Origin: Bacillota bacterium
GTDB taxonomy: Bacteria > Bacillota > Clostridia > Lachnospirales > Lachnospiraceae
Reading direction: 5' to 3'
NCBI GenBank assembly: GCA_023411215.1
Contig: JAEYOY010000016.1
Location: 1-63,555, forward strand
DNA length: 63,555 nt
The translations under genes and the position numbers were made by a program. Shown here in pieces: positions 24,645-33,858 of this stretch; position 1 is the first letter of the stretch, and each line of letters starts with the position of its first letter. Below the pieces are notes generated by a model. It saw only the letters and a list, made by a program, of their open reading frames with translations. It did no database searches and was not told the origin of the DNA.

Positions 24645-26111
24645 ATGGATAATACACTAGAGAAGTTAGATTATAAAGGAATATTTCGTTATTTCAGTGA
24701 AATTTCAATGATACCAAGAGGTTCAGGAAATGAGCAAGCAATCAGCGATTATTTGGTTTCCTTTGCGAAGGAGCATAAATTAGAATATACTCAGGATTCT
24801 GAGTATAATGTAATCATGATTAAGGAGGCAACCCCTGGATATGAAGAGGAGCCCGCCATTATACTACAGGGACACATGGACATGGTATGTGAGAAGCGTA
24901 AGGACTCCACCCATGATTTCCTTAAGGATGGTATTAAGCTTAGGGTAGACGGAGACTTTCTTTGTGCAGACGGAACTACCTTAGGTGGAGATAACGGAGT
25001 TGCAGTAGCGTATATTCTTGCTATGTTATCCGATGAAAGTCTGGAGCATCCTCGATTGGAAGCAATTATCACGACGGATGAGGAGATGGGCATGAACGGT
25101 GCCAAAGCACTGGATTTGACAAAGCTTAAGGGAAAATATCTAATCAATCTGGACTCAGAAGAGGAAGATTGTGTGCTAACCAGCTGTGCAGGTGGTATGA
25201 GATGCAATAGCATACTACCTATTCAGAGAGTAGAAGCGAAGGGTATGAGAATGAAGCTAAGTCTAGGCGGAATGCAAGGTGGTCATTCCGGCACTGACAT
25301 TATCAAGAATAGAGCCAACGCACCCAAACTCCTTGGAAGATTGCTGTTTGAACTTCGTGAGATGAATGATTTCGCACTGATTCGTATGCAGGGTGGTTTT
25401 AAGGATAATGTTATTCCTAGAGAAGCAGAAGCTGAGATACTGATCAAAGAGGGCGCTGAGGGTGAAATTCTCAAGGTTAAGGAAAGTATCGCCAAGCTAA
25501 TGAAGGGGTATCAGCAGGAATTATCCGCAAGCGAACCGGATTTATGCTATGAGCTTGAGGAATTGGGAGAAGACACCTTCCAGGTATTGCATCCCGTATC
25601 CTTTGAGAAAATGTTGTTCATGCTGGTTAATATGCCGAATGGTGTTCAGGTGATGAGTTCTCATATACCCGGCTTGGTGGAAAGTTCATTAAACTTAGGG
25701 ATATTTAATACCGAGGAAGACCGTGTACTGTTTACGGATGCCATCCGCAGCTCACTATATAATTATAAGCATTACATGAGTAATCAGTTGAATTATATGA
25801 TTAGCTTTCTGGGAGGAGAGTTCAGTGAATATGCAGAATATCCAGGTTGGGAATATATACCGGATTCACTGCTTCGAGAGAACTATAAGAGGCTATATAC
25901 ACAGAGCACAGGGAAGGAAATGAGAGTAGAAGCGATTCATGCAGGTCTGGAATGCGGTATTATAAGCGAGAAGCTTCCAGGGATTGATGCGATCTCCATC
26001 GGACCGGATATGTTTCATGTTCATACGATTGAGGAAAAGTTGAATATTCCGTCTGCAATACGTGTATATAAGCTGCTTGAAAAGTTAGTTTGTGAAAAAA
26101 TAAGAGCATAA
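24645..26111 (+). CDS. pepD: Aminoacyl-histidine dipeptidase (Xaa-His dipeptidase)
   Basis: A 488-aa cytosolic zinc peptidase of the M20/PepD family. It cleaves dipeptides, classically beta-Ala-His and Xaa-His. The catalytic domain shows LQGHMDMVCEK (metal His and Asp), DGTTLGGDNGVAVA, TTDEEMGMNGA (catalytic Glu) and LINLDSEEE. A lid domain lies in the middle, and the C-terminal IHAGLECG and DMFHVHTIEE provide the remaining ligands. The ATG at 24645 is preferred over the GTG at 24633, which overlaps the AAAGGTGAT binding site. Confidence 0.94.
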   Translation: MDNTLEKLDYKGIFRYFSEISMIPRGSGNEQAISDYLVSFAKEHKLEYTQDSEYNVIMIKEATPGYEEEPAIILQGHMDMVCEKRKDSTHDFLKDGIKLRVDGDFLCADGTTLGGDNGVAVAYILAMLSDESLEHPRLEAIITTDEEMGMNGAKALDLTKLKGKYLINLDSEEEDCVLTSCAGGMRCNSILPIQRVEAKGMRMKLSLGGMQGGHSGTDIIKNRANAPKLLGRLLFELREMNDFALIRMQGGFKDNVIPREAEAEILIKEGAEGEILKVKESIAKLMKGYQQELSASEPDLCYELEELGEDTFQVLHPVSFEKMLFMLVNMPNGVQVMSSHIPGLVESSLNLGIFNTEEDRVLFTDAIRSSLYNYKHYMSNQLNYMISFLGGEFSEYAEYPGWEYIPDSLLRENYKRLYTQSTGKEMRVEAIHAGLECGIISEKLPGIDAISIGPDMFHVHTIEEKLNIPSAIRVYKLLEKLVCEKIRA

Positions 26112-26200
26112 CAATACTTGAGATTATTTTAAGTATACTTTATGAAAAACGTGGAACAAGATTTTGATTAAGTCCTTTATATTTATTAGGAGATGAAAAG

Positions 26201-27772
26201 ATGGATAAGGATGACGTAAATTCAACATTCGATATTGACAATGATGAAGAATTTAATAAAAATTTTTATAAGAATATTGAGATGGCCTTCGGTGAAGCGA
26301 ATGTTGAGACGCCTAGCACTACAGGGGAAATGGCTTCTAATCCAGAGGAGGAACAGGCAGTTACGCGGGAAGCGTCTGGGATTACTGTTTCTTTAGTAGG
26401 TAGTACCAAAGAGCCTTCTATTGATGCAGAGAGTCCGAAGGTGGAAGATAAACCCAGTGATATGGCTGATTTTTCCGATAGAGTTGTTTCCTATCATGAG
26501 ATCTCTGAGTATGATATCGAGGAGGAATTAGACGGAATTAATGAAGCCTTGGCACGCCAGATCTGTGATGAATTGGAACAATCACGCGCGAAAGATAAAC
26601 TGGAGGAAAAGAAGAAACAGCGTTTTATGAGGATTCGAAGCGGGATTGCGCTTGCCTTGCTATGTCTTGCCGGTTTTACTTTTTTCTTTGGTTTTACAGA
26701 ACCAGGTAAACACCTCTTACTAAAGACAGGCTTAAATCTGACCGGTTCCATATGGTCTACCGTGACCGGGAATTTTGAAGCAAATGTCGAAGCGGTTGAA
26801 GATGTGGACTATTTGGATGCAGATGATCTTGCTTCGGATGCAGAGGAGATTGACCCCAATACAATCATTTGGGCGGATCATCCCGGAGATGGGAAGCGTG
26901 TAGAGGGAGTATATAACATACTCTTACTCGGGGAAGAAGCAATCGGTTCTGGTGGTGGAAGAGGAAGAACCGATGTGATTGTTATCGCCACGATGAATAC
27001 TAACACAAATAAACTGATGTTAACATCTCTCATGAGAGATACTTTGGTACAGATTCCGGGCTTCAAGGATAATAAATTAAATACTGCCTATGAAAGAGGC
27101 GGTCTAGATTTGATGTATGAGACCATCGCATTGAATTTTGATATAAGACTGGATGGCTGTGTCATGGTTAACTTTGAGAATTTCGAGAAAATAATCGATA
27201 AGCTCGGAGGCTTGGAACTGACCTTAACCGCAGGGGAAGCAAAATATCTTAATTCAACTAATTATATCTCAAAGCCGCAGTACCGTAATGTTGTCGCAGG
27301 TAAGCAGCTTATGAATGGTAATCAAGTACTTGGCTATTCCCGTGTACGCAAGAGAGCTACCATTACCGGAAATAATAATGATTATGGTCGTACCGACAGA
27401 CATCGAATCGTACTCAATGCAATCTTTGATAAATATAAGACAAAAAGTAAGGTTGAGTTAGCTAGCATGATGTTGAATATTCTTCCAATGATTACAACTG
27501 ATATTAGCAGCAATAACTTTGAACTCTTACTGAATTCCTTTATCGAGATGGGAACGATGGAAATATCCCAGTTAAGAATTCCGGCAGACGGTACCTTTAC
27601 CGATAATGTTAAGGTTCGCGGCATGGATGTTTTAATTCCCGATTTACAGGAAAATGCTAAGATTTTGCATGATTTCGTATTTGATGAAGAGATTAAGAGC
27701 TTAGCTGCGGATGAAGGAGCGGCAACGGACGAAACAAAGACTGGTGCTGCAACTAAGACCTCAGGAAATTAA
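26201..27772 (+). CDS. LytR-CpsA-Psr (LCP) family protein
   Basis: A 523-aa protein. The first 145 residues are an acidic, probably disordered cytoplasmic region. A membrane segment follows (about 150-167), then an extracellular LCP domain with NILLLGE, GRGRTDVIVIATMN, SLMRDTLVQIPG (conserved Arg-Asp) and a GLDLMYETIALNF segment. LCP enzymes transfer undecaprenyl-linked glycopolymers to peptidoglycan. The long acidic N-terminal tail is unusual for the family. The next gene encodes an M23 peptidase, so a cell-envelope role fits. Confidence 0.9.
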   Translation: MDKDDVNSTFDIDNDEEFNKNFYKNIEMAFGEANVETPSTTGEMASNPEEEQAVTREASGITVSLVGSTKEPSIDAESPKVEDKPSDMADFSDRVVSYHEISEYDIEEELDGINEALARQICDELEQSRAKDKLEEKKKQRFMRIRSGIALALLCLAGFTFFFGFTEPGKHLLLKTGLNLTGSIWSTVTGNFEANVEAVEDVDYLDADDLASDAEEIDPNTIIWADHPGDGKRVEGVYNILLLGEEAIGSGGGRGRTDVIVIATMNTNTNKLMLTSLMRDTLVQIPGFKDNKLNTAYERGGLDLMYETIALNFDIRLDGCVMVNFENFEKIIDKLGGLELTLTAGEAKYLNSTNYISKPQYRNVVAGKQLMNGNQVLGYSRVRKRATITGNNNDYGRTDRHRIVLNAIFDKYKTKSKVELASMMLNILPMITTDISSNNFELLLNSFIEMGTMEISQLRIPADGTFTDNVKVRGMDVLIPDLQENAKILHDFVFDEEIKSLAADEGAATDETKTGAATKTSGN

Positions 27773-27795
27773 CACTACGAATAAAAGACTTCTAT

Positions 27796-27846
27796 AGTCA
27801 AGTGCATCAGTCATCCATATAATCAGGTGTCTGTATGCACTTGACT
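27796..27846 (+). terminator. Hairpin after the LCP gene
   Basis: AGTCAAGTGCAT and ATGCACTTGACT are perfect inverted repeats 27 nt apart. There is no T-tract; a terminator or processing site is possible. Confidence 0.5.
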
Positions 27847-27941
27847 CATGCATAGAATTAGCTTGTCATCCATAAGTTATAATCATTCCGATTGGGACAT
27901 ATAATTATTTGTCCTGCATAATGATTGGAGTGTGAGTAAAA

Positions 27942-28883
27942 ATGAGGCGAGCATGGAAAACGGTGAAACATGGGATAAGACGAGACAACCGTAATCCCGG
28001 TGATAATAAGATGATTCTTCTGCTCTTATTACTTTTGGTGCTGTTTATTACCGGCTTGGAATTGAACCGGTTGTCTACACAGCTGCTTGTAAAAAATATT
28101 GAGAGCAGAGGGATTAATTATGATACCTTTCGAGAGATGAGGCTTTCCGGAGAGAACCTCGGAATGGCTCAAAAAAAGATCGATGATTTGCTTATCAAAT
28201 ACCCTGTTCTTAAAAACGTCAAGGGCGTAGATCCGATTGCCTATCTGACCTTTAGTATGCTTGCTACGGATTTTGACCTAAAGGAAAAAAGACTGATAGA
28301 CGAAATGGTTTTTATCAAGGCTCTTCCGATGATCTCACATTCTTCGGGTTATGGTCGGCTTTATAGCTATTATAAAGCGATCCTTAAGGATATAAAGTGT
28401 TTTCCGGTTCCAAGAATTGAAGAAGACTCTGAAGATATCTCCTACATTGATACCTGGAGTGATCTACGCAGCTATGGAGGTAAGCGAAGACATGAGGGTA
28501 CGGATATCATGGCTAAGAATAATAAGCGCGGATATTATCCGATTCTCAGCATTACGGATGGGGTAATTGAGAAGATGGGATGGCTCGAGCAGGGAGGATA
28601 TCGGGTTGGAATACGTTCTAGATCCGGTGGTTACTTTTATTATGCTCATCTTTCGGATTATGTTGATGGAATCAAAGAAGGGGATGGGGTCATTGCCGGC
28701 CAGCTCCTAGGCTTTATGGGCGACAGTGGATATGGTAAGGAAGGAACCATCGGACAATTTGATGTACACCTTCATCTAGGGATATATATTGAGACAGACG
28801 CCGGTGAGCTAAGTGTAAATCCTTTTTACATATTGAAAGTGCTGGAGTCTTGCAGGCTCTCTTATCCGAGTTTATATGATTAA
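27942..28883 (+). CDS. M23 family membrane-anchored metallopeptidase
   Basis: A 313-aa protein with an N-terminal membrane anchor (about 26-44, leucine-rich) and a C-terminal LytM/M23 domain. The zinc ligands are seen in RHEGTDIM (H-x3-D, about 184) and VHLHLG (H-x-H, about 275), with GYFYYAHLSDY in between, so it appears catalytically competent. M23 enzymes cut peptidoglycan cross-bridges outside the cell. The region between anchor and catalytic domain is not recognised. Start codon ATG at 27942; upstream GAGTGTGAGTA is only a fair binding site. Confidence 0.88.
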   Translation: MRRAWKTVKHGIRRDNRNPGDNKMILLLLLLLVLFITGLELNRLSTQLLVKNIESRGINYDTFREMRLSGENLGMAQKKIDDLLIKYPVLKNVKGVDPIAYLTFSMLATDFDLKEKRLIDEMVFIKALPMISHSSGYGRLYSYYKAILKDIKCFPVPRIEEDSEDISYIDTWSDLRSYGGKRRHEGTDIMAKNNKRGYYPILSITDGVIEKMGWLEQGGYRVGIRSRSGGYFYYAHLSDYVDGIKEGDGVIAGQLLGFMGDSGYGKEGTIGQFDVHLHLGIYIETDAGELSVNPFYILKVLESCRLSYPSLYD

Positions 28884-28885
28884 AA

Positions 28886-28946
28886 GTTACAGTTCAAATA
28901 TTAGTCAAACTCATTTTACTACATTACTGTGATCTGAACAGTAACC
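28886..28946. repeat. Short GTTACAGTTCA/TGAACAGTAAC element
   Basis: Inverted ends GTTACAGTTCA and CTGAACAGTAAC flank GTCAAACTCATTTTACTACATTACTG. The inner block is shared with 7210-7235 and 60180-60210, and the ends with 21662-21802. It is a shorter member of that family. Confidence 0.65.
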
Positions 28947-28983
28947 ATTAAATCTGTTTTACGAGCAATATAAATAAATATCT

Positions 28984-29012
28984 TTCATAATTATAGATGG
29001 TTGTGGTATACT
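28984..29012 (+). promoter_or_regulatory. Promoter of iscS-thiI
   Basis: TTCATA (28984-28989), 17-nt spacer, TATACT (29007-29012) with an extended -10 TG at 29004-29005. Confidence 0.65.
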
Positions 29013-29066
29013 AGTTAGCATAGGTGCGTCCGGCACCGAACGATTGTTTAAGGATGGAATACGTTG

Positions 29067-30257
29067 ATGGAAATATATTTAGATAATTCAGCAACAACAA
29101 AAGTAACCGACGGTGTTCGGGATAAGTTGGTACAGGTATTATATGAGGATTATGGCAATCCTTCTTCGCTGCATCGTCTCGGCGTAAAAGCAGAGCGGCA
29201 TATGAAGGAGGCAGCGTCCATTATTGCGGCCAATCTTAAGGTAGAGCCAAAGGAGATTTTGTTTACTTCTGGAGGTACCGAATCAAATAATCTTGCTCTT
29301 ATAGGGACTGCTTTAGCCAACAAGCGCCGTGGTAATCATATTATAACTACCAGAATAGAGCATCCATCCGTACATCAACCCTTAGTGCATCTGGAGGAAT
29401 TGGGGTTTGAGATAAGCTTTGCTCCGGTAGACGGAGCGGGTAATCTGATAAAAGAAAAATTATTCGAGCTGATCAAAGAGAATACCCTAATGATATCCTT
29501 GATGTATGTGAATAATGAAATTGGAGCAGTTCAAGAGATTACAGAGCTTATAAAGGAGCTTAAAAATAGAAAAAAGGACCTAATCATACATGTGGATGCC
29601 GTACAAGCCTTCGGTAAATACCGTATCTATCCGAAAAGGGAAGGAATTGATCTCTTATCCTTCAGTGGACATAAAATACACGGTCCCAAAGGGATCGGAG
29701 CTTTATATGTAAGTGATAAGGTGAAGGTTAATCCGGTTGTATATGGTGGTGGACATCAAAGGGGACTTCGTTCGGGAACAGAGAATGTACCTGGTATCGC
29801 TGGTTTGGGACAAGCTGTTGCTGAACTTTTTGAGAATTTTGATGAGAAGATAGAGCGAATGTATTATCTGAAACAGAAGTTCTTAAGGGAAATATATAAG
29901 CTAGACGATGTAACCATCAACGGGATAACGATGGAATGCATGCCGGATTTTAATATGGAACAACTCAAGGCAACCGCTCCACATATCATGAGTGTATCAT
30001 TTCGTGGAGTTCGCAGCGAAGTGTTGCTTCATGCTTTAGAAGATAGAGGTATTTACGTATCCTCAGGATCTGCCTGTAGCTCTCATCATCCGACTCCCAG
30101 TGTTACCTTGGCGGCCATCGGGATACCTAAGGAGCTGATGGATTCTACTCTTCGTTTCTCTATGTCGAGTATGACCACCGAGGAGGAGATAGATTATACT
30201 CTGGAACAGATCAAGGAATTAGTGCCCAACTTAAGAAGATATACCCGTAAGAGATAG
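29067..30257 (+). CDS. Cysteine desulfurase (IscS/NifS family)
   Basis: A 396-aa PLP enzyme that takes sulfur from cysteine as a persulfide. It begins MEIYLDNSATTKV. The PLP lysine is in SFSGHKIHGPKG and the persulfide cysteine in SSGSACSSHHP. The ThiI gene lies 68 nt downstream, so its main role here is likely delivery of sulfur for 4-thiouridine in tRNA and perhaps thiamine. The ATG at 29067 is chosen over the TTG one codon earlier. A second, more divergent desulfurase is at 40970. Confidence 0.94.
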   Translation: MEIYLDNSATTKVTDGVRDKLVQVLYEDYGNPSSLHRLGVKAERHMKEAASIIAANLKVEPKEILFTSGGTESNNLALIGTALANKRRGNHIITTRIEHPSVHQPLVHLEELGFEISFAPVDGAGNLIKEKLFELIKENTLMISLMYVNNEIGAVQEITELIKELKNRKKDLIIHVDAVQAFGKYRIYPKREGIDLLSFSGHKIHGPKGIGALYVSDKVKVNPVVYGGGHQRGLRSGTENVPGIAGLGQAVAELFENFDEKIERMYYLKQKFLREIYKLDDVTINGITMECMPDFNMEQLKATAPHIMSVSFRGVRSEVLLHALEDRGIYVSSGSACSSHHPTPSVTLAAIGIPKELMDSTLRFSMSSMTTEEEIDYTLEQIKELVPNLRRYTRKR

Positions 30258-30325
30258 ACGAACTTGAGAAAACCGATCGAAGGATCGATAATGTTACAGC
30301 GTGTCAGCACGTAGATGGAGGAAAG

Positions 30326-31501
30326 ATGTTTAAAGCATTTTTGATAAAATACGCAGAAATAGGGTTGAAGGGTAACAACCGTTACATTTTTGAGAATGCC
30401 CTGCGAGATCGGATTAAGGATTCGCTCAGTGCTCTGGGTGAATTTGAGGTAACAAAGGAACAGGGAAGAATATTTGTAGAATGCCCGGAAGGTTATGACT
30501 ATGATGAGACCATATCAGCGCTTAGGAAGGTGTTCGGTATCGCTTCTATTTGTCCGGTAGCAGTGATTGAAAGCTCCGAGTGGGAGATATTAACTAAGGG
30601 CGTCGGCGATTATGTGGAGATGATGTATCCGGATCGAAATTTCACCTTTAAGGTTGAAGCGAAGCGTGCAGATAAAAATTATTTTTATACCTCTCCTGAA
30701 ATTTGTATCGAGATGGGAGCTTATTTGTTAAGACGTTTCCCTGAAATGAAGGTTGATGTACATGAGCCCTCCGTCCGCGTAACGGTAGAGGTTAGAACAA
30801 AATGTTATGTTTATTCTATCGTAATACCTGGCCTGGGCGGTATGCCCGTCGGATCTAACGGGAAGGCTATGCTTTTGTTGTCCGGAGGAATTGATAGTCC
30901 TGTAGCTGGTTATATGCTTTCCAAGCGAGGGGTATCGCTGACTGCAACTTACTTTCATGCGCCGCCGTATACCAGTGACCGTGCGAAGCAGAAGGTTGTT
31001 GATTTAGCTCAGAAGGTGTCAAAGTATACTGGTCCGATAAAGCTCTTTGTTGTAAACTTTACTGACATTCAGCTATACATCTATGATCAATGTCCTCATG
31101 AGGAACTGACCATAATTATGAGAAGATATATGATGAAGATTGCAGAACGATTAGCCGATCAGGAGGGGTGCCTTGGGTTGATCACCGGAGAGAGTCTCGG
31201 TCAGGTTGCAAGTCAGACTATGCAAAGCCTGGCGGCTACCAATGAAGTGTGTAATATGCCGGTCTACCGTCCTTTGATTGCTTTTGATAAGAAGGATATC
31301 GTCGAGATTGCTAAGGAAATTGATACCTTTGAGACTTCCATACTACCCTTTGAGGATTGCTGTACGATATTTGTTGCAAAGCATCCGGTAACGAAGCCCA
31401 GCATCAAAGTAATCAGGAGATCAGAAGAAAAACTGGAAGAGAAGATAAATGAAATGATAGAGACAGCATTACAAACAGTTGAGATTGTCAATGTGAAATA
31501 A
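30326..31501 (+). CDS. thiI: tRNA 4-thiouridine synthase ThiI
   Basis: A 391-aa protein with a ferredoxin-like and THUMP RNA-binding region (about 1-165) and a PP-loop ATP pyrophosphatase domain with LLSGGIDSPVAGYML (about 183). It lacks the C-terminal rhodanese domain of E. coli ThiI, as most Firmicute forms do. It adenylates U8 of tRNA and accepts sulfur from the cysteine desulfurase encoded just upstream. GGAGGAAAG precedes the ATG. The downstream boundary is the terminator of the convergent HPr-like gene. Confidence 0.95.
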   Translation: MFKAFLIKYAEIGLKGNNRYIFENALRDRIKDSLSALGEFEVTKEQGRIFVECPEGYDYDETISALRKVFGIASICPVAVIESSEWEILTKGVGDYVEMMYPDRNFTFKVEAKRADKNYFYTSPEICIEMGAYLLRRFPEMKVDVHEPSVRVTVEVRTKCYVYSIVIPGLGGMPVGSNGKAMLLLSGGIDSPVAGYMLSKRGVSLTATYFHAPPYTSDRAKQKVVDLAQKVSKYTGPIKLFVVNFTDIQLYIYDQCPHEELTIIMRRYMMKIAERLADQEGCLGLITGESLGQVASQTMQSLAATNEVCNMPVYRPLIAFDKKDIVEIAKEIDTFETSILPFEDCCTIFVAKHPVTKPSIKVIRRSEEKLEEKINEMIETALQTVEIVNVK

Positions 31502-31530
31502 AGGAGAACATTTGCATGGCTGAACTGGTA

Positions 31531-31566
31531 TAAAAAGAGAGGTTGTCTCAATAGACAACCTCTCTA
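31531..31566 (-). terminator. Terminator of the HPr-like gene
   Basis: AGAGAGGTTGTCT and AGACAACCTCTCT form a perfect 13-bp stem. Read on the minus strand, it is followed by TTTTTATA. It may also stop thiI transcripts. Confidence 0.88.
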
Positions 31567-31577
31567 AAAAACATTAA

Positions 31578-31805
31578 TTATTCAACAATGTAAGGCTTCA
31601 AAACTGCAAGGATGCCATCATCCTCACTATGAATATTTAAATCAATGTTCTTTGATAGGTCAAGGCTGAAAATACCCATAATGGATTTTGCATCTATAAC
31701 GTATCTACCGGAAACCAAGTCGAAATCGGAATCAAATTTTGTCACGTCATTTACGAAAGCTTTTACCTTATCAATTGAATTTAAAGAAATCTTTACTGTC
31801 TTCAT
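31578..31805 (-). CDS. HPr-like protein lacking the catalytic His (Crh-like)
   Basis: A 75-aa protein with the HPr fold signature DAKSIMGIFSLDLSK, which matches the region around regulatory Ser46 of HPr (KSIMGVMSL). The N-terminal GLHARPA block with the phosphorylated His15 is replaced by SIDKVKAF, so it cannot pass phosphate in the PTS. This combination, Ser46 kept and His15 lost, is that of Bacillus Crh, a co-regulator of CcpA. AAAGGAGG lies before the ATG. It stands alone on the minus strand with its own promoter and terminator. Its regulatory role here is inferred. Confidence 0.8.
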   Translation of the reverse strand: MKTVKISLNSIDKVKAFVNDVTKFDSDFDLVSGRYVIDAKSIMGIFSLDLSKNIDLNIHSEDDGILAVLKPYIVE

Positions 31806-31836
31806 TAATAACTCCTCCTTTATTCGGTATATGTAT

Positions 31837-31865
31837 ATACTATAATTTACCTAATTAAAAGTCAA
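31837..31865 (-). promoter_or_regulatory. Promoter of the HPr-like gene
   Basis: Minus strand TTGACT (31865-31860), 17-nt spacer, TAGTAT (31842-31837). Confidence 0.65.
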
Positions 31866-31960
31866 TATACAAAGTTCATAAAAATAAGGCAGAAAGTTGT
31901 ATAGGTAATCGAACTATTTATTCGAATTATTGTCAAATTTAGAAAGGAAAATGAAATAGA

Positions 31961-33370
31961 ATGAAAAAATCAGCGGCATTTTTGACCCTTGGTTGTAAGG
32001 TGAATTCATACGAAACCGAGGCAATGCGCGGAATGTTTGAAGCGGCTGGCTATGAAATCGTGGATTTTAAAGATATAGCAGATGTCTATGTAGTGAATAC
32101 CTGCACGGTCACGAATATTGCAGACCGCAAATCACGCCAGATGCTGCATCAGGCGAAGCACAGAAATCCCCAGGCGATTATCGCCGCAGTCGGCTGTTAT
32201 GTTCAGGCTGCAGAAGACGTTCTTCTGGCGGACAGTGCGGTAGATCTTGTAATCGGTAATAATAAAAAATCTGACATAGTTACTATGGTTGAACGATGCA
32301 GGAACAGTAATGATAAAGAAGAATTAGTGGTAGATATCAATGCTGAGAAGGATTATGAGGAGCTGCATGTAATAACTACCATGGAGAAAACAAGAGCTTT
32401 TATCAAGATCCAGGATGGCTGTAATCGATTTTGCTCTTATTGTATCATTCCCTATGTTCGCGGTAGGGTAAGAAGTAGAAAAGAAGAGGATATCCTTACA
32501 GAGATTACTGAGCTATCGAAAAAGGGGTATAAGGAAATTGTGTTAACCGGAATTCATATCTCTTCTTATGGTACGGATCTGCTAAAGAAGACAGTGTCAG
32601 AAGATAACCGTTCACAGGAAAAGGAAGAAGAGACGGATCTGACCAATCAGGATCAGGATATATACGACAGATTAAGTCTGGAGATGCCCTTGGCAAGGTT
32701 AATTGTAAGAATTGGTGCAATAGAGGGGATTGAGCGAATTCGACTCGGATCTCTGGAGCCAAGGATTATCACAGAGGAATTTATAAAAGCAATTGCTACA
32801 GTAAGGCAATTTTGTCCTCATTTTCATCTTTCTTTGCAAAGTGGCAGCGATAGCGTACTTAAGAGAATGAATCGTAAATATAGTTCAGGTGAGTATTATG
32901 ACAGAGTGCAGCTGATCCGTAGGTTTTTTGATAATCCCTCATTTACTACCGATGTTATAGTGGGATTTCCAGGAGAGACACAGGAGGAATTTGACCAGAC
33001 GCTGGAATTTGTGAGAAGAATTGGCTTCTCCCATATTCATGTATTCAAATATTCAAAAAGAGCAGGAACTAAAGCAGCAGTGATGCAGGATCAGGTTCCA
33101 GAGGACATTAAAAGTTCGAGAAGCGATGAGTTAATTGCACTCTCAAATTTGATGGAGAAGGAATACATGGAACAATTCTTGGGCAAAATAGAGAAAATTC
33201 TATTTGAAGAGTCGATAGAGATAGAAGGGGTATTATATCAGGTTGGTCATAACGAGCGATATCTTAAACTGGCAGTAGCACAGGAGCAGGAGCTGTCCAA
33301 CAAGCTGTTGACAGGTAGGGTTTTAGGCTTATTGACAGAAGAAATGCTCCTTTGTGAAATATCTAATTGA
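31961..33370 (+). CDS. mtaB: tRNA t6A37 methylthiotransferase MtaB
   Basis: A 469-aa radical-SAM enzyme that adds a methylthio group to t6A37 of tRNAs reading ANN codons. The N-terminal UPF0004 domain has GCKVNSYETE, NTCTVTN and GCYVQ (three Fe-S cysteines). The radical-SAM motif is DGCNRFCSYCIIPYVRG. A TRAM-like C-terminus follows. About 30-40 acidic residues (roughly 208-245, rich in Glu/Asp/Gln) are inserted in the radical-SAM domain, making it slightly longer than usual. The start lies after AGAAAGGAAAATGAAATAG, a fair binding site. Confidence 0.94.
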   Translation: MKKSAAFLTLGCKVNSYETEAMRGMFEAAGYEIVDFKDIADVYVVNTCTVTNIADRKSRQMLHQAKHRNPQAIIAAVGCYVQAAEDVLLADSAVDLVIGNNKKSDIVTMVERCRNSNDKEELVVDINAEKDYEELHVITTMEKTRAFIKIQDGCNRFCSYCIIPYVRGRVRSRKEEDILTEITELSKKGYKEIVLTGIHISSYGTDLLKKTVSEDNRSQEKEEETDLTNQDQDIYDRLSLEMPLARLIVRIGAIEGIERIRLGSLEPRIITEEFIKAIATVRQFCPHFHLSLQSGSDSVLKRMNRKYSSGEYYDRVQLIRRFFDNPSFTTDVIVGFPGETQEEFDQTLEFVRRIGFSHIHVFKYSKRAGTKAAVMQDQVPEDIKSSRSDELIALSNLMEKEYMEQFLGKIEKILFEESIEIEGVLYQVGHNERYLKLAVAQEQELSNKLLTGRVLGLLTEEMLLCEISN

Positions 33371-33470
33371 AATTTTTACCTAAATATATTAATATATAAG
33401 GTATATAGTTCAAAGGGGATCGGATTTGTATAATAGAGACTATCTAAATGTGTGAGAAGGAAGTGATTCA

Positions 33471-33746
33471 ATGCAAAAATTAAACAATACGCAGTATTTT
33501 AAAGTACAAAAGGATACAGAGGTAATCGTGAGTGAGGTCATTCGCACCGTATATTCCGCGCTGACAGAAAAGGGATATAACCCGGTTAACCAGATTGTTG
33601 GATATGTTATGTCCGGAGATCCTACCTACATAACGAGCCATAAGGGTGCTCGAAGCTTGATTATGAAGGTGGAACGTGACGAAATCATTGAAGAGTTGTT
33701 GCGTTTTTACATTGAGAAAGAACTCGACAAAGGGAGTAGTGTGTAA
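33471..33746 (+). CDS. IreB family regulatory phosphoprotein (UPF0297)
   Basis: A 91-aa protein matching UPF0297 along its length, with NQIVGYVMSGDPTYITSHKGARSLI and ERDEIIEELLRFYI. In Enterococcus, IreB is phosphorylated by the kinase IreK and lowers cephalosporin resistance. Its N-terminal Thr residues are candidate phosphosites (NNTQYFKVQKDTEV). It lies before ruvX and a DUF1292 gene, the same order as yrzL-yrrK-yrzB in Bacillus. GAAGGAAGTG precedes the ATG. Confidence 0.93.
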   Translation: MQKLNNTQYFKVQKDTEVIVSEVIRTVYSALTEKGYNPVNQIVGYVMSGDPTYITSHKGARSLIMKVERDEIIEELLRFYIEKELDKGSSV

Positions 33747-33858
33747 CGGTTTTACATGTCCCATGGACGGGAAGACTATATCAGTGTTATAATAGGCAAA
33801 TGGTTATCGTTTTGACCATATTGTTATATTGTTGCTTTTTATACCATAGGAGGTATGA

